Part shown: positions 53,567 to 64,000 of the stretch, piece after piece
Position numbering within the stretch: the first letter of the stretch is position 1
How the letters are laid out: each line of letters opens with the position of its first letter
NCBI GenBank assembly: GCA_039096225.1
Contig: JBBPEB010000004.1
Location: 1-64,000, forward strand
Direction: 5' to 3'
DNA length: 64,000 nt
Origin: Blastocystis sp. Blastoise
Taxonomy: Eukaryota; Sar; Bigyra; Opalinata; Blastocystidae
Translations under genes and position numbers: made by a program
The notes under the pieces: generated by a model
Database searches by the model: none
Told to the model about the DNA's origin: nothing
What the model saw: only the letters and a program-made list of their open reading frames with translations

Positions 53567-55111
53567 AAAGCTTCATTGAAGACAAAATGAGCTCATTAAG
53601 TATAAAAATATTTTTAAAATGATTCATTTCTTCATAATGAGCTAATAATGAGTTATTGATAACATATATATTCAAATAATTTCATTTCATCAAAATTCAA
53701 TTTTTAACATTCTTCATTAAGCATCATATAATGAATCATTATGATGTAAATATGTATCTATATGATAATTAATAGTCAATTATAAATATATTATTCTTAA
53801 TTAGATGACAAGATGAGCTGATAAAAATACATTCAGTTCAAAAAGATCTAAAATCAATGTATTAATGAAATCATTCACATTATCAAATACTATAAATAAT
53901 ACAAACTATGATTTCAATTGAAAATGGATAAATAATGCGAAGAAATGAAAAATGAAATTCATTTGAATTTTGATTAGAAAATTGAATTTCAAAAATGAGT
54001 CAAAAATGGCTTTATCCCGTAAATAAATCAAATTTTTGACTGGAAAAAAATTGTTCAAAATATTTTGAATTCTTTCTTTAATTCATTTCATATAATCTTT
54101 TCATTTTCATAAAATGAAATTTGGTATATATATTTGCCGATACTTAATTTATATAATGAAATTATTCTATTCTATAAAATATTAATTGAATATATGTTTA
54201 ATGGAAAAGTTGTGACAAAGTTGTGACAAATTGCGACACTGAATTCATTCTTTAAACAAGTCTTTTTACTTACCAATTTAATAAAATAATCGCGATACTC
54301 TCGCCATTATTCATGGTTAAAAAAGTTGCGACAAATTGTGACAAGTTGCGACAAGTTGTGAAATTTGTCGCAACTCGATTTGTCGCAACTTTTGAACCGC
54401 TCTAATTCATAGTATTTAATAATGTGAATGATTTCATTAATACATTGATTTTAGATCTTTTTGAACTGAATGTATTTTTATCAGCTCATTTTATCATCTA
54501 ATTAAGAATAATATATTTATAATTGACTATTAATTATCATATAGATACATATTTATATCATAATAATTCATTATATGATGTTTAGTGAAGAATGTTAAAA
54601 ATTGAATTTTGATGAAATGAAATTATTTGAATATATATGTTATCATTAGCTCATTATTAGCTCATTATGAAGAAATGAATCATTTTAAAATACTTTTTAT
54701 ACTTAATGAGTTCATTTTATCTTCAATGAAGCTTTTATGACATTCAATTCTTCACTTTTTATATTTAATAACATTATTTTGATAATATAAAAATAATATA
54801 ATATTTTAAAAATCGTTAAAAGATTGTTAAAATGATTAAAATAACGATATTTATAGAATAAATTTGACTTTAAAAAATTCAATTTTTAGTGTTTAAAACG
54901 CTTATTAAGAGTATTAAACTCATTTTTAATTCATTTAAAAATTATTTATGTAATCATCATGTAAATCTCTTTATAATTATATATATAAATTTATTATATA
55001 ATAAATATATGGCTTACAAATGAGATATAAAAAGTGTCGCAAATTGTCGCAACTTGTCACAACTTTTGTCGCAACTTTTGAACCGCTCTATATAAATCAT
55101 TAAGATATATT

Positions 55112-56289
55112 TTGAAATATTTTAAATATTTGAAATCATTCTATGAATATTTAGAAACATTGGATATGTTAAGTGAAAAAGATAAAGAAATATTGAATAT
55201 TCTTGAAAATAATCAATTATCTTCTTCTTTACATATCGAAATGTCAATTCTTTTGAAGAGTGGGATAATGTTTGAAGAAATATTAAAATTATTATCAAAT
55301 GATAATTTTCAATGTTGTAATGTTTCTAGTTTCATAGATGAAATTGAAGAAGAATTGAAAAATTCAAAAGATAATATAATTATGATAGTGAATGAAATAT
55401 GTGAAGAAAATAATTTTTCAAATGTTCAATCTTCATTTATTCAAGAATATAAGAAAAGTATATTTATTATTTATTATTATTTATTTATATTAAATAGGTT
55501 TTACGAATACATTATTAAAATTGAAAGAAATCAAAACAATGAATAAGAAACAAATGATATTTTATAATGAAGTAAAATATTTCAATCCTTTCTTGATGAC
55601 TCCTTCATTTCCTTCTTTCACTTCATCTGAATTTTTAGATATAGAAAAGAAAGATTATTTATTATGTGTTTCAAAATTGAAAGATTTTATAGATAATGAG
55701 AAGAAATAAAATGAATGTTTTCCTCAAAATATGATAAGTAAAGAACAAATGATAAAATTTTATTTTCCTATTCTTAAACAAATTCCATCTATTTCTCAAA
55801 TAATTCCTTTCATTCTTCAATTACCATCTACTACTGTTAGTGTAGTAAAATCTTTCTCTTTTATGAATATTTTATTTACAAAGAATAAATTTAGTTATTC
55901 TGATGATAATTTGTTTAGAGATTTATTTTTTTTATATGAATCCACAAATAGATAATGTTTCAATTCAAAATGATTCAATGATTATTGAAGATGAAATAGA
56001 TACTACAATTAATGATTCTTCAATGACAATTGTAGATGATAATGAATCAATAACAAATGAACATGAAAATGATGATTATAATTCTAAGTTCAATTCAAAT
56101 AGTCTTTTATCTGATTCACTTGATGATGTTTTTGTCAACTTACTTTTTGATAATTTACTACTTTTAGTAATTTTTCAGAGATCAATCTTGATTAATATTT
56201 TTCTTAACTTATTCATAATTTATATTTTATATGTTTTATTTATGTTTTCATTATTAAAAATTAGTTTTGCTTATAAAAATAGTGTTTAA
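55112..56289 (+). pseudogene. hAT transposase C-terminal fragment, right arm copy
   Basis: Mirror of the left-arm fragment and almost identical to it, with one additional Tyr codon near the first exon's end. It carries the same intron, the same in-frame TAA at 55707-55709 and the same frame change near 55925-55955. Only the dimerisation region is recognisable. It cannot encode an active transposase by itself but could bind transposase or be mobilised in trans. Confidence 0.75.
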
Positions 56290-56349
56290 AAAGTGTCACA
56301 ACTTGTCGCAACTTTTTCGCAACTTTGTCACAATTTTTGAACCGCTCTA
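56290..56349 (-). repeat. Right terminal inverted repeat
   Basis: Reverse complement of the left terminal repeat at 51591-51650, with the same order of GTTGTGACA-like motifs. By eye the two ends are identical. Confidence 0.85.
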
Positions 56350-57277
56350 ATCTATGTTTATTCTTTTATAAAACAGCACTGGATCTTTTGTATCCATTGA
56401 AAAATATAAATAATCATATAGTTTTTTATGGACTATTTCTTTTGATCAGACAAATACAATGACAAAGAAAATATAATAAGACTGATAATTGTGCCTAATC
56501 TATATATAAATAAATAATAATATATATATATATTATTTTGTAGATGGTAAAACTGGAAAAAAGTTCAGTAGAGAGAAAAAGTATGACAGTAACAATAGTG
56601 TAAAGAAATAAAAACATAGACAAAGTAATGGATGCTATATGAATACATTGATGTACACAATAAAAAAAAATAATGAATCATTATAGAAGAAGTACTCCAT
56701 GAACAAAACTATTTACTCCAAAAAACAATAGAATTGAGTATCTCTGACACTTTAATGGACTTTAAGTACATCAACTATTGATAACGATAGTTAATTTACA
56801 CAGTAGATCATACACTACACAAAACTTTGTTTTCTTATTAAAAAAATACCATTTTGTTGACATTTGTTTCATAAATGAAGATTTTTCCGTAATAATGATA
56901 CATCTAGCATTTATGCGTATGGTAATAATTGTTTCATATATAACTAGCTCAAAAATAAATAAAAAAGTGATGAAATTTTATCCATTGAATATTTTTAGTC
57001 ATATCATTAGAATATATCTAATATAAGCAATATGAAATATGTTTATTTTCTAATTCTATAACGAGATATGTACAACATAATGCTTTGATCACTTGTAAAA
57101 AGTTAGAATAAGTTGTGAAATAAATTCATGTTTATTTTCATTTTTCAAGTTCTTTTCATCGTTTTTTTGTAAGAAGAAATCAGTCAAAATAAGAAATAGA
57201 ATTGTTTGGTTTATTGATTAACATTTCAGTATTTATATATTATTAATTTAGTTTGTTGATTTATATATAATTCAGAC
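56350..57277. other. Intergenic spacer upstream of the PUS1-like gene
   Basis: About 930 bases between the palindrome and the PUS1-like start codon. An open frame of 82 codons at 56778-57026 has no motif and looks accidental. The last 100 bases presumably hold the promoter. Confidence 0.4.
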
Positions 57278-59220
57278 ATGCCAGAAAACGAGAATGAAGG
57301 TAATAAAACAGTTATTGAGACTACTCAACCGATTCCTGAACCTGTGATAGTTCCTAACGATGATGAACATTCTTCAGATAATGAAGACGTATCTGTTGAT
57401 AAGGTTCCTAAGAAAAAATATGCTATTTATTTTGGTTATTGTGGTACAAATTATCAAGGACTTCAAATGTATACGAGATATTTATATAAATATTATTGAA
57501 TCGATGAAATCATGAATCATATGAAATATTTATATAGTAATGGGGATACAAATACAATAGAACTTAAAATTATTGATGCTTTACATAAAGCTAACTTAGT
57601 TTCCGATGTTAATTTTGAAGGTGAACGAACATTTCAAAAAGTAGATAATTTATACATATATATTAATTCATTTTGTTATTAGTCCTAATCATAATTACAT
57701 TTTTCTTATGTGAATAGATTCAATATATGCGAGCTGCTCGTACAGATAAGGGTGTTCATGCTGCAGGTAATTGTGTTAGTTGTAAGTTATTGATAAAGCC
57801 TGGTGATGAAGACAAGGCGTGTGAGTCTTTAAATAGTTTTCTTCCATCAGACATTCGAGTCTTTAAACTTGAAAGGTATATTATTAGGATTCTTGATTTC
57901 TTCTACTACTTCTTCTTCTTATATATATATATATCTTGTTATACTTGCTTATGTATATAGAGTATGTCGTGGATTTAATGCTAAGAATAGTTGCGATAAG
58001 CGTCGTTATGAATACGTTCTGCCGCTTTCAGTTTTGGCGGCAAAAGGAGGTCGTGCCATTCCCTCTATTGAAGAGGAGTTATGTAGTAGTTGGGAAGGAT
58101 ATAAGGAATATAAGGAGGAGAAGGAGAAGGGTCTAGATCCCTTGGGAGGAGATATCCTCATTCAAGATAAGGATCGAAAACAAATATATAATCGTATTAG
58201 TTTACAGACGGCTTGTGCTCTTGAAGATTACGTGAATAATTATAAATATATACCTGACCTACAGGATGAGATGCTAGGCGGAATCGTTCCTTTGAAGGAA
58301 TGTCCTGCAATGACAGAGTTCGTCATCAAGAGATTGAGGGCTGCTCTCTATATATATAAAGGCACTCATAAGTTTCACAATTATACAATAGGTATGTATA
58401 GATCTTCTATTGGTGATGTATATCTATTCTATAGGAAAGAACAGTATGGATCCTCGAAGTTCTCGTTACATGATGGGTTTCACGTGCAGTGATCCCGTAT
58501 ATATTGAGAATACTTTATATCTACGTCTGTGTGTAGAGGGTCAATCCTTTATGCTGAATCAAATACGTAAGATGATCGGTATGGCTATTGAAGTCACACG
58601 AGGAACAATCACACTGTATCACCTCTGGGAGACTCTAGGTAAAGGTAAGATACTATCAAGATTATGATTATTATTTATCGATATACATGATAGATTATCT
58701 ATATATTAATGTATATCTCTTTGTCTATATCAATATACTTTAGTATTAGTATGTATATCCCTATATTATTTTATGTTTAGGAAGTGTCAATACTCCTGTT
58801 GCTCCAGGCGAAGGACTCTTCTTAGATTATTGTATATATGATATGTATAACAAGAAACCGACTTCTGTAATAAAAGTGGACTTCTGTAAGCCAGATATAT
58901 TGAAGGTGAGATCTCTGTTCAAAATGAGTTTTATATATAAAGAAATAGCTTCTCAATTCCAGAGCCAACAGATCTATGAAAAATGGATTCAAGATATTGA
59001 TGATCATTGTGATGGGTATCCGATTATTCCTGTTGATATTAATAAGATCCCTGAAATGGAGAAATATGCACAAAATAAGATTCGTAAGGATAAAACGAAG
59101 AAGAATGCTAATTTTGCTTTGAAGGACCGTAATCATGATGACGAACAGGGGAATCCTAAACGTAAATGCACGGAAGATGATGAACAGAAATGTAATAGAG
59201 ATTCTATTAATGAAGAATAA
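57278..59220 (+). CDS. tRNA pseudouridine synthase, PUS1/TruA family
   Basis: Six exons (57278-57468, 57538-57640, 57718-57875, 57961-58391, 58435-58644, 58781-59220) join in frame to 510 aa, stop TAA. The enzyme isomerises uridine to pseudouridine in tRNA (and in some RNAs besides tRNA), probably in the nucleus. An acidic N-terminus of about 45 aa precedes KYAIYFGYCGTNYQG. The catalytic motif RAARTDKGVHAAGN carries the nucleophilic Asp. RVCRGFNAKNSCDKRRYEY, THKFHNYT and EGQSFMLNQIRKMIG are the remaining TruA signatures. The C-terminus is Lys/Asp/Glu-rich and may serve nuclear localisation. Length and architecture match eukaryotic PUS1 rather than bacterial TruA (about 270 aa). Confidence 0.93.
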
Positions 59221-59810
59221 GTAGTTTATATCACATTATCAGTAATTAGAACAAATAATACCATTTCGTTATTAAATTTATTTATTTATGGATATTTATT
59301 CATTAGTTTTATTTCGAATCATCGTGCTTGTATATTGATTATATTCTATTGTTTATGTTGTGTTTTTGAATAATTATAATTTAGTTGAATTAGATTTCAT
59401 GTATATTTAAAAAAATATTATCTTATTATTATTATTTTTTATATGAATAACAATTAAATTCAAAAAATGAATCATGTATTTATTTTATTTCCTTAAAGTA
59501 ATATAATCTCTCAAAATTCAAAATGATATTTTTCTTGGAGAAATATATTGTTCAACAACTATACAAAAATTAGAAATGTATATACATAAGTAGCATAAAT
59601 AGAAAAATATTAGCAAAACTAAATGATATAAATGCATATTAGATTAATAAAACAGAAATGATTAATGATCCAAGTAATATTCTCATTAATTAATAGAGTA
59701 TGATAAATGAAAGAGACGAATGTGTAATAATAAAGTCTGAATAAAACATATAGTAAACGGTAATACAAAGTACATAAGTTTAGAAAACTTTTATATTCAT
59801 AAAATGAACA
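59221..59810. other. Intergenic region between convergent PUS1-like and EF-hand genes
   Basis: About 590 AT-rich bases between two 3' ends. No exon or RNA gene seen. Confidence 0.5.
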
Positions 59811-60400
59811 TTATTTAAGATCATCTGAAACATGAGAAAGCTTTTCATAAAGTAAATCTGTATCAATAGAATCATAATTATCTGGAATACCCAAATAACG
59901 AAGTAAATCGTTAGATTGCGATTCATTCATAGGTTTGTAAACATGCTGCATAATATGCATAAATAAATCCTTACTGATTTCATTGTTTCCATCAATATCT
60001 AAACATTTAATACAATCCTTTAATTTTTCCTTATCCACTAAAATTATGTATAATATAGTTCAAATTATTGATATTAGTTTTATCAAATCATACTATATAT
60101 AAACTATATATATATCAAACTTACAGACACAATCTAAAGATGAAATGAAAATAAGTAAATCATCAAAAGTGACTTCATCTCCTGTTTTCGAAAAGCTATC
60201 AATGATCTGACTGATTTCACTTTCAGAAGGACAAAAGCCAATGGATCTTATGAACAAACCTATATCTCTTGTAGGTATATAACCTTTTCTATTTTTATCA
60301 TAAAGGTCAAAGTTCTTTTTGAAATTTTCAATCTATAAAGAACATTTAGCAGATCTTAAATATATTAATATACTTGTTCTTCAGTAAAGTCGCGTGACAT
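59811..60400 (-). CDS. Calmodulin-like EF-hand protein
   Basis: Three exons (60400-60374, 60332-60125, 60037-59811) give 153 aa, stop TAA, about the size of calmodulin. It begins MSRDFTEEQIENFKKNFDLY, like calmodulin/centrin. EF-hand 1 has a usable loop (DLYDKNRKGYIPT). The second (SFSKTGDEVTFDD) is degenerate. The third (DIDGNNEISKDL) has D-x-D-x-N but lacks the usual Glu at position 12. The fourth is barely recognisable. It therefore probably binds few Ca ions and may act as a regulatory light-chain-like or structural subunit. It is too diverged to be calmodulin itself. Confidence 0.85.
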
Positions 60401-60834
60401 CTTAATAAAATAAATAAATGACAAAAACAAAAAACAAGTTTTATGTTTTGCTTTTGTTTTTAAAAAGATATCTCTTTAAGAGTGGACTATCTCTGTTTTT
60501 TATTATGAAAAACTCAAGTTCCATGTTTATCTTAACTTAGATAGTTGATAAAGACTTGATATAATATATCACGAAATAGAATCACTGTATAAAATATGTT
60601 AAATAGTAGTTATAATATTAGTTTTGATTTATTTAACCTGCAATTACAGTCATTATTGTATGAAATATGATGAATCTTCTAAAATAAATTCATAAAACAG
60701 AATTTGTTGTTAAGAAACAATATTTAATTAAAATAGGTTTAAGATATTCGTTTGATTTATATGTATTATTGTTAATCATAAAAAGATAAATCTAAACATA
60801 TTAAAAGTAAACTACAAATATTATATATATATTT
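60401..60834. other. Short intergenic spacer
   Basis: About 430 bases between the EF-hand start codon and the stop of the METTL6-like gene, both on the minus strand. AT-rich; no feature recognised. Confidence 0.5.
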
Positions 60835-61937
60835 TTATATTTTTTGGAATCGTCCTTGAATCCAAATTCGATTCATTTCCTGTTCTGTTTTTCTGTTGAT
60901 GATTGTTCTTCGAATATATTTAACATCAATTGGCATTAAGCCTATTCCTTTAAAGAGATTGGTCAATTCTTCTATATATTAAATGAATAACAATATAGTT
61001 ATAAGAATTCTCCCTTCTTAAAATAATAGAATACACATACGGATTTCAAAGTAGTATGTTCGAGTTCCATCCTGTCTGGCATAAAAGTTGTCATCAATCT
61101 TTCGCTCTGGATTAAAACGCAATTCAGCCATATCATAACGGGCATAATCACGGAAAAACACATATCCACCTTGTTTTAATTCTTTAGTAGCATTCGTTAA
61201 GAAATCAACAAATCGATTTGGGGAATTTGCAGAGAGAGCGAATAGAATTAAAACGAAATGAACTCCATCTTGTGGGAGATGAGTGAGAATATCTTGCTTA
61301 GTGACATCTCCTGCCCATACGGTCATACGATCAGGATCATATTTAGGATTATTCTTTAAAGAGACAAGAATAGAAAAAGGACTTAAAAATAATATATATA
61401 TATTTATGGAAATAATAATATATGGACAATAAAATAATAATAATGCTCGAACATATACTTGAATAAGATTAATTGCATTTTGTGAAAAGTCTACAGCATA
61501 TATATATAGATTGGGAAATGTTTCTGACAGAGGGAAGAATGCGTTTCCGACTCCACAACCTACTTCTAGTAATGAATAACTCATTTCTGGATGATCATTA
61601 CATATTTTAAATTCAGGAAAAACAGTATCTAAATAATGTCTATCTTTGTAAAAACGATCACCATTAGATTTATAAAATAAATTCCAATATTTTCCTGCAT
61701 CTTTATCAAACCGTTCTAAAGAAATAATTATAACAAAGTGCATCAACTATTTATACGTGACCAGATAGGACTTAATTGTTTTGTATGCGTTTTTAATACT
61801 TCTATAGCACGTTTTTCTGTTTCAGGATCTAAAAAGTCTTCTTCAATTGCTTCACAACTCTCATCATCGTATTCATTAGAACTAAAAATATTGGAATCAT
61901 AAAAACAACATTATATTAACTTCTAGGAATACTTCAT
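60835..61937 (-). CDS. METTL6-like tRNA N3-methylcytidine methyltransferase
   Basis: Five exons (61937-61933, 61881-61757, 61715-61459, 61353-61041, 60971-60835) join to 278 aa, stop TAA. The family (METTL2/6/8, yeast Trm140/141) methylates C32 in the anticodon loop of certain tRNAs using S-adenosylmethionine. Visible motifs are KYWNLFYKSNGDRFYKDRHY, the SAM-binding LLEVGCGVGNAFFPL, AVDFSQNAI, VLILFALSANSP, GGYVFFRDYARYDMAELRF and DNFYARQDGTRTYYF, in the usual order. The short form without an N-terminal extension fits METTL6 (about 280 aa). The first exon is only five bases (ATGAA); that start is inferred because it gives an in-frame join. Serine tRNA is the usual METTL6 substrate, but that is family knowledge. 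Confidence 0.92.
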
Positions 61938-62155
61938 GATATTAATAAGACGAACAACTACTATAATAACAAAGTATTAAGAAACAATCAAATAACCTTG
62001 TTTATTATTGTTTTTTTTGGCACAAAATACTTTTTGAATTCTTCTGGGCTTTTATTCACTTTTTATTATAATAACTCGTATAATATATATATATTTTATT
62101 AGAAAACACTATATTTAACATTAAAAATAATATTATTTAGGAAAACAAACATCTG

Positions 62156-64000
62156 ATGGAGACTCAAGTTCCAAAAGAGCCAAATTACGCAATGCTTCCT
62201 AGTGATTTACCTGCTGGAGGTGAAAAAGAGATTACAAATGTTCATCTTATTGAACAACTGAAAGAGAAACAAAAACGAATTGATAGTTTACAACATGAAA
62301 TACATTTTTACGATGATTTCTTGAGAAAATTCAAAAGAAAAGAGTATATATATATATTGAAAAATTTTTGATTTTAAAGTATAACATCAAAATGTTAATC
62401 ATATGTTTCTGAATATATTTAGGATAACAGAAGAGAATATTTTATCGATTAACTTTAATTTAAGTGAAGAAAATAGTCGTTATAAAGAACAAATCAATAA
62501 AATGAAATTAGTGTTTGACCAAATGCAGCAATTACTTAAAAACACTATTGTATACTTGTTTATATTCTGTTTTCTATTATTTTATAGTGTTTCTGTTGAA
62601 TATTCTTATTTTACAATTATTTCTATTTAATTATATTATTATATCTATATATATAGTCTGAGCGTGATTCCCTTGTTACTCGAGTGAGTCAATTGGAAGA
62701 AGCCATCAGAGCTAAAGAAGACACGATTCAACAACGAGAACTTCGTATTCGTGAACAACTCAAAGAACAGTATTCCATGGAAACTAAAAACCTTCAAACA
62801 CAAATCAAAGTATATATATATATATAGAATTATACGTATTTCTATATTTATTTCCCTTTGTATTCTAGGAATTAACAGGTATGACTTCATTGACTCTGCA
62901 TCGATCATGCTTATATCTTTTCATTCTCTCTCTTACTCTATTATTATTATCATGATTATATAAGTATATATTATAATATATAAAGAGTCTTTGAATGCAG
63001 GTAATCCAACGGATCAAGGTATGCATCAAATGTCTGCTATCAATTCCCTCAATGACTCTATGTATATATATATTATATATGTATATATGTATTCTTCTAT
63101 TAACTATCTATAGTAATCAACAGAAATCGTATTATGATACACAGTTAACTACTGCTCAAGAGACAATATCTACTTTAGAGAAGCAGATTGTGGATCAAGA
63201 GCAGACCCTTCAGAATAATACATTGATGATTAATCGCCTTCAAGCACAAAACAAAGAACTTCAGGAACAAACGGATCAGTTGAAGCTCTCTGTAAATAAT
63301 ATGACTGCTAAGGAAACACCTTCTTCAACCACTTTACAACGTTCTTTGGATAGTTTACTTGCTGATTACACTTATCTATATGAACAAATGATGGCAGTTA
63401 TGCAGGATTATAACACTTTAGTCTCTAAATTTAAAGAAATGGAAGATCTTAATTCGGTATGATTTAGTTGTCTTCTATTCTGTCTTTATATTCTATCTAT
63501 TCTATTCATTCTATTAATTTTATTTTATTTTATTTTATTTTAGTTTATTTTATTTTATTTTATTTTATTTTATTTTATTTTATTTTATTTTATTTTATTA
63601 TATCTCTTCTATTTCTTCTATTTCTTCTATTTCTTCTATCTCTTCTATTTCTTCTATCTCTTCTATCTCTTCTATTTCTTCTATCTCTTCCATCTCTTCC
63701 ATCTCTTCTATCTCTTCTATCTCTATAGACATCTGCAACAAATACTGTGTCTCCCTTCAATGCTTCTTTCATTAATACTTTAGTAACTATGCAACATACT
63801 CAAGAAGTTATGAAGGAGAACGTTTCTCTACATGACAAGCTTCGAGACCTACAGAATCATATCGATACCCGTCTCTCTCAGTCTATTCAACGAACTACAG
63901 AGAATAGCAATGCAGAGCCATATATAGAACCAGATTCCTCTAGGACAATGCAACCCCCTGCTCCTCAAGATCTATCGAATCCCCATGGGAATGAGCCACT
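62156..64000 (+). CDS. Coiled-coil protein, 3' end beyond the window
   Basis: Exons 62156-62343, 62423-62549 and 62657-62809, then short exons around 62870 and 63000-63055, a long one to 63458, and another from 63729 to the window edge join in frame. They begin METQVPKEPNYAMLP. From about residue 30 the sequence is almost continuous coiled coil (heptads such as LEKQIVDQEQTLQNNTLMI and RLQAQNKELQEQTDQLKL). The frame is still open, in a Pro/Asn/Ser-rich stretch, at position 64000. I do not recognise the family; a centrosomal, Golgi-tether or cytoskeletal role is possible, but nothing in the sequence decides. The intron before the last visible exon is packed with simple repeats. Confidence 0.8.
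63514..63728 (+). repeat. (TTTTA)n and pyrimidine (TCTTCTATT)n arrays in an intron
   Basis: The intron 63459-63728 of the coiled-coil gene has about 15 TTTTA units followed by about 15 units of the TCTTCTATT / TCTTCTATC type, just before the CTATAG acceptor. The CT-rich array sits exactly where a polypyrimidine tract would be. Confidence 0.9.

Larger units (their letters stand above)
51591..56349. mobile_element. 4.76-kb palindromic hAT-derived element
   Basis: The block starts TAGAGCGGTTCAAAA and ends with its reverse complement. The two arms are near-identical in inverted orientation: 51591-53200 mirrors 54746-56349, and 53561-53905 mirrors 54405-54745. A unique centre lies at about 53906-54404. 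The same end motif, followed by repeats of GTTGCGACAA, recurs inward at 52849 and 53204 on the left and at 54404 and 55090 on the right. This gives three nested inverted-end pairs. Such subterminal repeats are typical transposase-binding arrays. I found no convincing 8-bp target duplication at the outer ends. Arms differ by only a few bases, for example one extra TAT codon near 55476. Confidence 0.85.

Noticed and set aside
51583-56357. 8-bp target-site duplication at the outer palindrome ends
   Set aside because: Left flank cttattgt and right flank atctatgt agree at only half the positions, which is not convincing.

Overview
This window is nuclear DNA of a eukaryotic microbe, probably a protist. 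It is very AT-rich and its genes are broken by many short, TA-rich spliceosomal introns (typically GTATAT...TAG). It carries a eukaryotic tRNA-Asn and families that exist only in eukaryotes (GATOR2-type WD40-RING protein, GH47 mannosidase, METTL6-like methyltransferase, PUS1-like pseudouridine synthase). I cannot assign a lineage from the sequence alone. The stop codons I could place are TAA or TAG.

Layout. 1-2683 shows no gene. 2684-5453 (-) is a 12-exon MFS transporter with two U12-type introns. 6283-11851 (-) is a type II membrane protein with a LamG-like lectin domain, a long charged/Ser-rich linker and a C-terminal GH47 alpha-1,2-mannosidase. Divergent from it, 13430-14834 (+) is a secreted GH27 alpha-galactosidase. 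Two giant secreted, single-pass surface proteins lie on the minus strand: 16321-23732 (2414 aa) and 31175-45008 (about 4,500 aa). The larger one holds about 9.5 copies of an 840-nt unit that look identical by eye. Between them, 24892-29957 (-) is an Atg22/UMF1-type transporter with a 680-residue Ser/Thr-rich tail and one U12-type intron. tRNA-Asn(GTT) is at 45624-45697 (-). 46150-50281 (+) is a WDR59-like WD40/RING protein with another U12-type intron. 50985-56349 is a transposon zone: an old hAT relic followed by a 4.8-kb near-perfect palindrome carrying two inverted copies of a broken hAT transposase. The right end holds a PUS1-like enzyme (57278-59220 +), an EF-hand protein (59811-60400 -), a METTL6-like tRNA methyltransferase (60835-61937 -) and a coiled-coil protein running off the window (62156+).

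Themes. Several genes handle glycans or the cell surface (GH47-LamG, GH27, two giant adhesin-like proteins). Two act on tRNA (PUS1-like, METTL6-like). Atg22 (vacuolar amino-acid export) and GATOR2 (amino-acid signalling to TORC1) belong to connected pathways, but no operon logic applies here.

The most notable signal is a set of four introns that lack normal GT-AG ends. They start ATATCCTT or GTATCCTT, carry a CTTAAT-type branch site, and end AC (three) or AT (one) 8-9 nt later. Excising them restores the reading frame exactly. This indicates an active minor (U12) spliceosome.
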